NCBI GenBank assembly: GCA_035297265.1
Contig: DATGZH010000038.1
Coordinates: 1 to 9,991 of the forward strand
Origin: DATGZH01 sp035297265
GTDB lineage: Bacteria; Actinomycetota; Acidimicrobiia; Acidimicrobiales; RAAP-2
DNA: 9,991 nucleotides
Direction of reading: 5' to 3'
The position numbers and the translations under genes were made by a program. Shown in pieces: positions 1-6,334 of the stretch (positions are counted from its first letter, which is position 1; every line of letters starts with the position of its first letter). The notes below the pieces were generated by a model. The model was given only the letters and a program-made list of their open reading frames with translations. It was not told the origin of the DNA and did not search any database.

Positions 1-6
1 CTCTCC

Positions 7-405
7 TCAGGCCCCGGGACACTGGACGGTGCAGTGGGCCAACTGCACGTAGAACTCCACGACGAGGAGGACGAACAGGGCACTGGCCACGACGTCGAGC
101 AGCCCGAGGAAGATGCCGACGTTCGCCAGCGCCCTCCCCCTCTGCCTTGTCGCCTTCTTGATCTGGAAGTGCGCCGCCAGGCCGAGCACGACCGCGGCGG
201 GACCGAGCAGCAGGTCGAGGACGAGGACCGTCGCGAACGTCTGGAAGGGGCGAACGACGAAGAACGCCCAGGCCGCCCCGAGCGGGCACACCACGGCGAG
301 GAGGCACGAGGCGACCGCCGCCGGGTTGAGCTCCTCGAGAGGACCAGGCGAAGGCGCGTCGTCTTTCCCTGACGTCCAGTCGAGGCTACGCCGCCGACCA
401 CTCAT
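7..405 (-). CDS. Small DUF4190-like membrane protein
   Basis: This 132-residue protein is of unknown function and probably sits in the cytoplasmic membrane. A short charged N-terminus (residues 1-26) is followed by three hydrophobic stretches at about residues 28-51, 57-80 and 92-122. A basic linker, QIKKATRQRGRALA (residues 81-94), lies between the second and third. The pattern NPAAVAS...GLAAHFQIKK...RGRALANVGIFLG matches the actinobacterial DUF4190 family as I know it: paired membrane helices around a 'QIKR..QRGRGLA' signature. The ATG at 405 was chosen because it overlaps the stop of the preceding frame as ATGA, and because the same frame further upstream turns arginine-rich with poor third-position GC. 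A longer form starting at 774 is possible and would give about 255 residues. No strong ribosome binding site is visible, which fits translational coupling. The family call is fairly safe; the function is unknown. Confidence 0.62.
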   Translation of the reverse strand: MSGRRRSLDWTSGKDDAPSPGPLEELNPAAVASCLLAVVCPLGAAWAFFVVRPFQTFATVLVLDLLLGPAAVVLGLAAHFQIKKATRQRGRALANVGIFLGLLDVVASALFVLLVVEFYVQLAHCTVQCPGA

Positions 406-774
406 GCCTGCACTCTGACGAGGCGCGACGCCGGGACGAACGGGTGGTCGGCCCCCTGCCCGCTCGGGGGGCGAGTGAGGACCGCTGGCCGGCGAGACGC
501 CCGTCGAGCGTCGTCGTCGCGAACTGAGGACATCGCTCGCGCGCCAGGAACGTCGCCACCGGCGAAGCAGTTGGCGGTCCACACGCCGCCGGCACAGCTC
601 GATGTCGGTACCGACCCCCCGCCACGAAGTGCGGCGCTTCGGCGGCTCAGCCGCGGCGGCGAAGCGCTCCCAGGCCGCCGGGTCGAACAACGTGCCGGCA
701 TGCTCGTCGCCGACTGCCGAACCGAGACCGGCGAGGGCGTCCGACCCTTGGCTCGTGTCCTCAGAGTCGCCCAT
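402..774 (-). pseudogene. Unrecognised reading frame with apparent frameshift
   Basis: From an ATG at 774 the frame reads a natural-looking acidic stretch (MGDSEDTSQGSDALAGLG, then LFDPAAWERFAAAAEPP) with strongly GC-rich third positions. After about position 615 this frame becomes arginine-rich. The neighbouring frame then has the better third-position GC and runs to a TGA at 402-404, which overlaps the ATG of the DUF4190-like gene. Removing one G from the six-G run at 615-620 would join the two parts into a 123-residue protein. I recognise no domain in either half. It may be a decayed gene, a sequencing or assembly error in the homopolymer, or programmed slippage; alternatively the unshifted frame is simply an N-terminal extension of the downstream gene. 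A plus-strand frame at 475-897 competes for the same DNA but looks less protein-like. Confidence 0.35.
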
Positions 775-1029
775 CGCCCCATGGTGAAGGTCGGGGCGTC
801 GGCGTTCCATCCGTGGTTGCCCCTATTTCGGCCTGGGGGACACCACCATCCTCGGCCGAACCCCACTCCCCTGTGCGCCGGCGCCGCGCCCGCCTGAGCG
901 GACGGCCAGGCTGCAGCCCACGGTGTGCACGTTCAGCTCCCCGGCCGCGGAGAGCCCACCCGCTCGAAGACGACCTCGACAGCGATCGGGCCTTCCTCTC
1001 GGCGGCGCTCGTCGCCGTCGTCGGCGGCG

Positions 1030-2463
1030 TCAGTCGGTGGCGTCCCCCTCGGGGGACTCGCTGACCTCCGATGCCGCCGACTCGGACTCGCTGACCTCTG
1101 ATGCCGCCGACTCGGACTCGCCCGGGGCCTCCTCGCCGTCCGCCTGGCCGCCGCCGGCCTCCGCCGCGTAGTCGGCCCAGGCCGCTTGGGCCTCGGTCTC
1201 GGGGGTGAACTCGCCGCCCTCGCCGTAGTCGTAGGTGCCGATGTAGTTGCCCTCGTCGTCGTAGGCGTGCTCCCCGAAGGCCTCGCGGTACTCCTCGGAG
1301 ACCTCGCCGCCCTCGGCCGCCTGCTTGATCGACAGGCTGATCCGCCGACGCTGCAGGTCGATGTCGATGATCTTCACCCAGAGCTCTTCGCCCGGGCTCA
1401 CGACCTGCTCGGGGAGGTCCACGTGATGGGCCGCCATCTCCGAGATGTGCACGAGGCCCTCGATGCCGTCACCCACCTGGACGAAGGCCCCAAACGGCAC
1501 GAGCTTGGTGATCCGGCCGTAGACCAGCTGACCCACCTGGTGAGTGTCGGCGAACTCCTGCCAGGGGTCGGCCTGGGTGGCCTTGAGCGACAGGCTGATG
1601 CGCTCCTTGTTGAGGTCGACGTCGAGCACTTCGACCTCGATCTCGTCGCCCACCTGGACGACCGACGACGGGTGGTCGACGTGCTTCCAGCTGAGCTCGG
1701 AGACGTGGACGAGGCCGTCCATGCCACCGAGGTCGACGAACGCCCCGAAGTTCACGACCGAGGACACCACGCCGCGCCGGCGCTCGCCCGGCTTCAGGTT
1801 GGCGAGGAAGTCGCCGCGCTGCTCCTTCTGGGCCTCCTCCAGCCAGGCCCGCCGGGACAGGACGACGTTGTTGCGGTTGCGGTCGAGCTCGATGATCTTG
1901 GCGTCGATGACCCGACCCACGTAGGGCTGGAGCTCACGCACCCGGCGAAGCTCGACGAGCGACGCGGGAAGGAAGCCCCGCAGGCCGATGTCGACGATGA
2001 GCCCGCCCTTCACGACCTCGATGACCGGGCCCTTCACCACCTGGTCGGTCTCCTTCAGCTTCTCGATCGTCGACCAGGCCCGCTCGTACTGGGCCCGCTT
2101 CTTCGAGAGGACGAGGCGCCCCTCCTTGTCCTCCTTCTGGAGGACGAGGGCCTCGACGTGCTCACCCAGCTGGACGATCTCGTCGGGGTGGGCGTCGTTC
2201 CTGATCGAGAGCTCCCGGGCCGGGATCACCCCTTCGGACTTGAAGCCGATGTCGAGCAGCACCTCGTCCCGGTCGATCTTGACCACGACGCCTTCGACCA
2301 CGTCACCGTCGTCGAACTCGATGATCGTGTCCCCCATGACCTCTTCCAACGACACCCCACCCAGGTCGTCTTCGGTGATCGGGCGGGGTACGTAGTGACC
2401 CTCCTCGTCGAAGCGACCCATGGCTTCGTTGGAGAGGAGGGCGGTCGATGGCTGGTCGGACAT
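1030..2463 (-). CDS. rpsA: 30S ribosomal protein S1
   Basis: This 477-residue protein binds mRNA on the small ribosomal subunit and helps start translation. Four S1 (OB-fold) repeats are visible at about residues 51-121, 139-205, 224-294 and 308-380. The last two carry the classic cores NFGAFVDLGGMDGLVHVSELSW and FGAFVQVGDGIEGLVHISEM. Four repeats plus a long acidic tail (about 385-477) is the usual actinobacterial layout, shorter than the six-repeat E. coli protein. The ATG at 2463 begins MSDQPSTALLSNEA. The open frame runs on to 2682, but that part is arginine- and proline-rich and overlaps the end of polA, so it was excluded. No strong Shine-Dalgarno sequence precedes the ATG. A weak promoter-like pair (TTTCGC, 17 bp, TAGCGT, at 2593-2598 and 2570-2575) lies in the leader. 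Residues 451-470 are two copies of ESAASEVSES. Confidence 0.96.
   Translation of the reverse strand: MSDQPSTALLSNEAMGRFDEEGHYVPRPITEDDLGGVSLEEVMGDTIIEFDDGDVVEGVVVKIDRDEVLLDIGFKSEGVIPARELSIRNDAHPDEIVQLGEHVEALVLQKEDKEGRLVLSKKRAQYERAWSTIEKLKETDQVVKGPVIEVVKGGLIVDIGLRGFLPASLVELRRVRELQPYVGRVIDAKIIELDRNRNNVVLSRRAWLEEAQKEQRGDFLANLKPGERRRGVVSSVVNFGAFVDLGGMDGLVHVSELSWKHVDHPSSVVQVGDEIEVEVLDVDLNKERISLSLKATQADPWQEFADTHQVGQLVYGRITKLVPFGAFVQVGDGIEGLVHISEMAAHHVDLPEQVVSPGEELWVKIIDIDLQRRRISLSIKQAAEGGEVSEEYREAFGEHAYDDEGNYIGTYDYGEGGEFTPETEAQAAWADYAAEAGGGQADGEEAPGESESAASEVSESESAASEVSESPEGDATD
1055..1120 (-). repeat. 30-bp tandem repeat in the rpsA tail
   Basis: Two adjacent 30-bp units (1055-1084 and 1085-1114) differ at one base, and a further 6 bp of the unit (gactcg) follows at 1115-1120. 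The unit keeps the rpsA frame and encodes ESAASEVSES twice near the C-terminus of protein S1. The near identity at DNA level points to a recent duplication. The repeat lengthens a disordered acidic tail, so copy number probably varies between strains without harming the RNA-binding repeats. Confidence 0.9.
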
Positions 2464-2537
2464 GGAGGACTGCTCGCTTTCGAAGGAATAGGGACTGAGC
2501 GACGATCGCGGCCGAGATGCGGCCTCCGATCGGGATG

Positions 2538-2562
2538 CGGCCGGTCCCCTGGGCACCGGCCG
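2538..2562. other. Inverted repeat between polA and rpsA
   Basis: A perfect 8-bp inverted repeat, CGGCCGGT and ACCGGCCG, surrounds a 9-base loop. It lies 46 bp after the polA stop and 74 bp before the rpsA start. No T-run follows it on the minus strand, so it is not a standard intrinsic terminator. If rpsA is transcribed from the weak promoter-like pair just upstream, the hairpin would lie in the 5' leader of the rpsA mRNA. It could then serve as an attenuator, an S1 autoregulation element or an mRNA end stabiliser. Which of these applies cannot be told from sequence. Confidence 0.5.
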
Positions 2563-2608
2563 GTCAAGAACGCTACCACGACCAGGGGCGATGCGAAACC
2601 GGCCGCCG

Positions 2609-5389
2609 TCAGGATTTGGCGTCGGCCCACGAGGCCCCGAAGGCCATCGAGACCACGAGGGGCACCGACAGGTCGGCCGCACCGGTGAGAGCCGCCTCGG
2701 TGAGCGGCCCCACGACCTCCTCCTCGCCGCCCACGACCTCGACGATCACCTCGTCGTGGACCTGGAGGACGAGCCGGCTCTCGAGGTGACCGTCCTCCAG
2801 GGCCGCATCGAGGCGCACGAGGGCCGTCTTGAAGAGGTCGGCGGCCAGACCCTGGATGCCGGCGTTCATGGCCTGGCGCTCGGCCGTCTGCCGCACCTGG
2901 TAGTTGCGATCCGAGAGCTCGGGGAGCGGGCGCTTCCGGCCGAGGGCGGTCCGGGTGTAGCCCCGGGCGCGCGCCTCGACCACGATGTCGTCCATGTAGG
3001 CGGCGACCTCGGGGAAGGCCTTGAAGTAACGGTCCCGGATCTCGGTCGCCTCCTCGACGCCGGTGCTGAGGCGCCGGGCCAGCCCGAAGCCCTGCATGCC
3101 GTAGGCGAGGCCGTAGGAGACCATCTTGGCCCGCTCCCGCTGGGCCGGCGTGACCTCCTCGGGGGGGACGGAGAACACGCCGGCGGCCACGGTCCGGTGG
3201 ACGTCGGCCCCCGAGGTGAAGGCCTCCACGAGACCGGGGTCCCCCGAGAGGTGGGCGAGCACCCGCAGCTCGATCTGGTCGTAGTCGGCCACGAGGAACG
3301 AGCACCCCTCGGCCGGGACGAATGCCCGGCGGAACTGGCGGCCGGCCTCGCCTCGCTTCGGGATGTTGTGCAGGTTCGGACGCTCCGAGCTGAGCCGGCC
3401 GGTCCGGGCCACCGTCTGGCCGAACGAGGCGTGGATGCGACCGTCGTCGGCCACCTCGGCGAGCAGGCTCTCGCCGTAGGTGGAGCGCAGCTTCTCGAGC
3501 TCGCGGTAGCGCAACAGGGTGTCGACGATCTCGTGCTCGTCGCGGAGCGACTCGAGCGTCTGGGCATCGGTCGAATAGCCGGTCTTGGTCTTGCGGCCGG
3601 GGGTGAGGCCGAGCTCGTCGAAGAGCACCGTGCGCAGCTGGGGCGTGGAGTTCACGTTGAACTCGTGGCCGGCCAGCACGTGGATGCGTTCCTCCAGGGC
3701 CTGCGTGTCCGAGGCCAACTGCTCGGCCAGCCGCTGGAGCTCGACCACGTCCACCCGGACGCCGAGCACCTCCATGCGGGCGAGCACCCGCACGAGCGGC
3801 GTCTCCACCTCGTCGTGCAGCCGGACCAGCCCCTCGGCCGAGAGGGCCTGCCGGAGCGGCCCCACGAGTCGAGTGACGGCGGCCGCCTCGGCTATTGCCG
3901 CGGCCGTGTCGTCGACCTCGGGCTCGCCGAGGGCCAGCTGGCCGACCGCGGGCGCACCGTCGACCGCGGCGACGATCGGATAGTCGCCCGCCGCCGGGTC
4001 GAGCAGGTACCCGGCGACCGCGGTGTCCATCACGAGTCCCCGGCCGTCGATGCCGAGCGGGAGGAGCGACCGGAAGAGCTCCTTCACGTGGTGGCCGGCC
4101 ACGTCCCGCCCGAGCACCTTGGTCACCGCGGTCGCGACCGACTTTTGGATGAGGAGCGAGGCGTCGAGCCAGACCGCCTCGGTGGGGGGATCCCCCGCGA
4201 CGAGGGCGAGGCCCCGCAGGGGCGAGCGGCCGGCCAGGCCGGCCGAGCGGCCGGCCAGCGCCACCACACCGCCCCTGGGCCGGGCGGCGAGGGTCTTGAG
4301 GGCGGCCGCCGCCGCTCGGGCGTCGGCCGGTTGCGCAACGTTGACGTCGAGCACCGGCAGCTCGTCGACGAGCGAGGCGAGCGTCACTCCGCGGCCCTCC
4401 GTGGGCGCCTCGGGCTCGGCCGCCTGCTCGGGCCGGTGGAGCATGCCCTCCACCTCGTCGGGCAGGCCCGAGCCGTCGGCCGGCGGGCCGAGCGTCCCGT
4501 CGCGGAGGAGCGGCACCAGGAGCCGCCATACGGTGTGCAGCTCGAGCTCGATGAACGTCTCCCGGGCCGAGTCGGTGTCCCAGCCGCCCAGCGTGAGGTC
4601 GTCGAGGGCCACGTCGAGTGCGACGTCGCGGATGAGGGGGATGACCGAGAGGTTGGCCCGGACCCGATCCTCGTAGGCCGCGAGGTTCTCGCGGAGCTTC
4701 GGCGTCAGTTCCGGGAGGTGCGAGTAGATGCCGTCGAGGTCCCCGTAGCTGGTGAGGAGCTTGGCCGCCGTCTTCTCCCCCACTCCCGGCACCCCGGGCA
4801 GGTTGTCCGAGGTGTCCCCCCGGAGCGCCGCGAGCAGCGGGTAGCTCGCCGGCGGGACCCCGGTGCGGGCCACGATCCCGGCCTCGTCGTAGAGGTCGTA
4901 GTCGCGTACGCCCCGCTTGTTGTAGAGCACCTTCACGTGGGGGTCCTCGACCAGCTGGAAGCAGTCGCGGTCCCCCGTCACCACGATGACGTTCCGTCCC
5001 TCGTCGCGGGCCTCCGTGGCCAGGGTGGCGAGGACGTCGTCCGCCTCGAAGCCGGGCACGCCCACGACCGGGACGCAGAGCGCGGCGAGCACGTCACGGA
5101 TGAGGTCGAACTGGTGGTAGAGGGCGTCGGGCGTCTCGGCCCGGCCGGCCTTGTAGTCGCTGACCAGCTCGTCGCGGAACGTGACGCCGGGGAGGTCGAA
5201 GGCCACCGCCAAGGAGGACGGCCGGTGGTCGCGGACCAGGTTCACGACCATGAGGGAGAACCCGTGCACGGCGTTCGTGACCGTGCCGTCCTTCGTGACG
5301 AGGGTCTCGGGCACGGCGAACCAGGCCCGGAAGGCGAGCGACATCCCATCGAGGAGGATGACCGGCCCCTTGCCGGGCTCGGGCGTCAC
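2609..5389 (-). CDS. polA: DNA polymerase I
   Basis: This 926-residue enzyme fills gaps in DNA repair and removes RNA primers. The N-terminal 5' nuclease (about 1-300) shows D14, FDLPGVTFRDE from residue 64, E115/D117/D118, D140/D142, D192/D195 and the helix-hairpin-helix LPGVPGVGEKTAAKLL. The middle domain (about 320-520) lacks the DxE and other metal ligands of a 3'-5' exonuclease, so proofreading is probably absent. The polymerase domain shows motif A with DYDQIELR at 702-709, the O-helix with K755 and Y759, and motif C with QVHDE (H878-D879-E880). The start is a GTG at 5389, with GGAG at 5399-5402, nine bases upstream. The gene begins 19 bp after the response regulator stop. The order regulator-polA-rpsA resembles the Rv1626-Rv1629-Rv1630 region of M. 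tuberculosis. Confidence 0.97.
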   Translation of the reverse strand: MTPEPGKGPVILLDGMSLAFRAWFAVPETLVTKDGTVTNAVHGFSLMVVNLVRDHRPSSLAVAFDLPGVTFRDELVSDYKAGRAETPDALYHQFDLIRDVLAALCVPVVGVPGFEADDVLATLATEARDEGRNVIVVTGDRDCFQLVEDPHVKVLYNKRGVRDYDLYDEAGIVARTGVPPASYPLLAALRGDTSDNLPGVPGVGEKTAAKLLTSYGDLDGIYSHLPELTPKLRENLAAYEDRVRANLSVIPLIRDVALDVALDDLTLGGWDTDSARETFIELELHTVWRLLVPLLRDGTLGPPADGSGLPDEVEGMLHRPEQAAEPEAPTEGRGVTLASLVDELPVLDVNVAQPADARAAAAALKTLAARPRGGVVALAGRSAGLAGRSPLRGLALVAGDPPTEAVWLDASLLIQKSVATAVTKVLGRDVAGHHVKELFRSLLPLGIDGRGLVMDTAVAGYLLDPAAGDYPIVAAVDGAPAVGQLALGEPEVDDTAAAIAEAAAVTRLVGPLRQALSAEGLVRLHDEVETPLVRVLARMEVLGVRVDVVELQRLAEQLASDTQALEERIHVLAGHEFNVNSTPQLRTVLFDELGLTPGRKTKTGYSTDAQTLESLRDEHEIVDTLLRYRELEKLRSTYGESLLAEVADDGRIHASFGQTVARTGRLSSERPNLHNIPKRGEAGRQFRRAFVPAEGCSFLVADYDQIELRVLAHLSGDPGLVEAFTSGADVHRTVAAGVFSVPPEEVTPAQRERAKMVSYGLAYGMQGFGLARRLSTGVEEATEIRDRYFKAFPEVAAYMDDIVVEARARGYTRTALGRKRPLPELSDRNYQVRQTAERQAMNAGIQGLAADLFKTALVRLDAALEDGHLESRLVLQVHDEVIVEVVGGEEEVVGPLTEAALTGAADLSVPLVVSMAFGASWADAKS

Positions 5390-5408
5390 GGGGTGCTGCT
5401 CCGGTAGG

Positions 5409-6020
5409 TCAAGGGGTGAGCGACCCGTCCACCACCTGGCGGGCGATGTCGCGCATCTTCGTCCTCGTGCGCTTGGCCGTCCGCTCGATGAACGAGTGCG
5501 CCTCGACCTCGCTCAGGCCATCCCGGTCCATGAGCACCCCCTTGGCCTCCTCCACCACTCGCCGGGTCTCGATCTTGTCCTCGGCCGCCTCCTTGGGCAG
5601 GTCGTAGGCCGCCGCCTCCGCGTCGATGGCCCAGTCGAGGCGAGAGCGGGCCAGCACGCCCTCGATGGCCGGCAGGAGCTCGTTGCGGCGGAACGGCTTC
5701 ACCAGGTACGCGGCCACGCCGGCGTCCCGCGCGTCCTCGATGAGGTCGCGCTGGCTGAAGGCGGTGAGAATCAGCACGGCCACTTGGTGGCGCTCCTTGA
5801 TGGCCCTCGCCACCGTCAGGCCGTCCATGCCCGGCATCTTGATGTCCAGGATGGCGAGATCGGGCTGCGTCCGCTCGACGAGGTCAACCGCCTCGTCGCC
5901 GCGGCCGGTCTCGCCCACCACATCGAAGCCCGCGTCGGTCAGGATCTCCTTCAGGTCGAGCCGGATGATGGCCTCGTCCTCGGCGATGACCACGCGGGTG
6001 GCCCCGTCAAGGGAGTTCAC
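5409..6020 (-). CDS. pdtaR: ANTAR-domain response regulator, PdtaR-like
   Basis: This 203-residue regulator joins a phosphorylated receiver to an RNA-binding ANTAR domain. The receiver (about 8-122) keeps all key residues: acidic E14/D15, phosphate acceptor D59 (LAILD), T86 and K108 (YLVKPF). The ANTAR domain (about 146-200) contains ETRRVVEEAKGVLMDRDGLSE and a helix ending KMRDIARQVV. In this family the phosphorylated form dimerises and binds twin-hairpin leaders in mRNA to prevent termination. Length, domain order and the place beside polA match Rv1626 (PdtaR) of M. tuberculosis, whose histidine kinase partner PdtaS is encoded elsewhere; no kinase is present here either. The start is a GTG at 6020, which overlaps the preceding stop as GTGA and indicates coupled translation. 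The symbol rests on similarity and synteny. Confidence 0.9.
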   Translation of the reverse strand: MNSLDGATRVVIAEDEAIIRLDLKEILTDAGFDVVGETGRGDEAVDLVERTQPDLAILDIKMPGMDGLTVARAIKERHQVAVLILTAFSQRDLIEDARDAGVAAYLVKPFRRNELLPAIEGVLARSRLDWAIDAEAAAYDLPKEAAEDKIETRRVVEEAKGVLMDRDGLSEVEAHSFIERTAKRTRTKMRDIARQVVDGSLTP

Positions 6021-6322
6021 CTCGTGCCTGGCCCCGGTCCGTCCCCCACGTGGGTGAGCAGCTCGTCTTGACGACGCTCCAGCTCGGCCACGTTGGCTCG
6101 CATGGAGGCCCGGGCCTTCGACATGGCATCGGCGTGACGACGGACCTCGTCGTAGTCCTTCGTGGCGAGGGGGGTCTCGGACACGAGGGAGCGCAGCCTG
6201 GCGTCGTCAGCGGCCTCTTCGACCACCGCCAACTGCTCTTCTAGGACCGCGAGTTCCTCGCGCGCCCGGACGAGGCGCTCGTGGACGTCACGGATCCGTC
6301 GCTCGAGGAGGAACGGCTGCAT
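6017..6322 (-). CDS. Small coiled-coil protein of unknown function
   Basis: This 101-residue protein has no signal peptide or membrane segment. Residues about 6-45 and 58-92 are heptad-like and rich in E, R, L and A (for example VRAREELAVLEEQLAVVEE), which predicts two antiparallel helices forming a coiled coil. The linker between them, DARLRSLVSETPLATKDYDE, looks the most conserved. I believe similar small proteins occur beside this regulator in other actinobacteria, but I cannot name a family. The gene starts at an ATG 12 bp after the menC stop and ends in a GTGA overlap with the ANTAR regulator, so the two proteins are probably made together. A role as a partner or scaffold of the regulator is an inference only. 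No clear ribosome binding site is visible. Confidence 0.82.
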   Translation of the reverse strand: MQPFLLERRIRDVHERLVRAREELAVLEEQLAVVEEAADDARLRSLVSETPLATKDYDEVRRHADAMSKARASMRANVAELERRQDELLTHVGDGPGPGTR

Positions 6323-6334
6323 GGACGCACGAGT

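Noticed and set aside
475..897. Plus-strand open frame opposite the unrecognised frame
   Set aside because: It has acceptable third-position GC but no recognisable protein pattern, and the minus strand offers a more natural acidic segment and an ATGA junction. It cannot be fully excluded.
823..930. 35-codon minus-strand frame with GTG start and GGGGAG six bases upstream
   Set aside because: It is short, rich in Arg, Gly and Ala, and has no sign of conservation. A good ribosome binding site alone is weak evidence in GC-rich DNA.
980..1029. Possible terminator hairpin after rpsA (CGCCG...CGGCG)
   Set aside because: The stem is only five pairs and no T-run follows, so it is not distinguishable from background in this DNA.
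1030..2682. N-terminally extended S1 starting at 2682
   Set aside because: The added 73 residues are arginine- and proline-rich, overlap the polA end and do not match the family.
1186..2688. Long plus-strand open frame opposite rpsA
   Set aside because: It is an antisense shadow of the S1 repeats, with a low-complexity composition (Leu, Asp, Val, His).
2226..4529. Long minus-strand frame overlapping polA and rpsA
   Set aside because: It is almost entirely Arg, Gly, Ala and Pro, which is typical of an out-of-frame reading of GC-rich genes, and it conflicts with both real genes.
2591..5407. Very long plus-strand open frame opposite polA
   Set aside because: It mirrors polA codon structure in GC-rich DNA, is full of His, Glu, Arg and Val with no recognisable domain, and polA itself has all its motifs.
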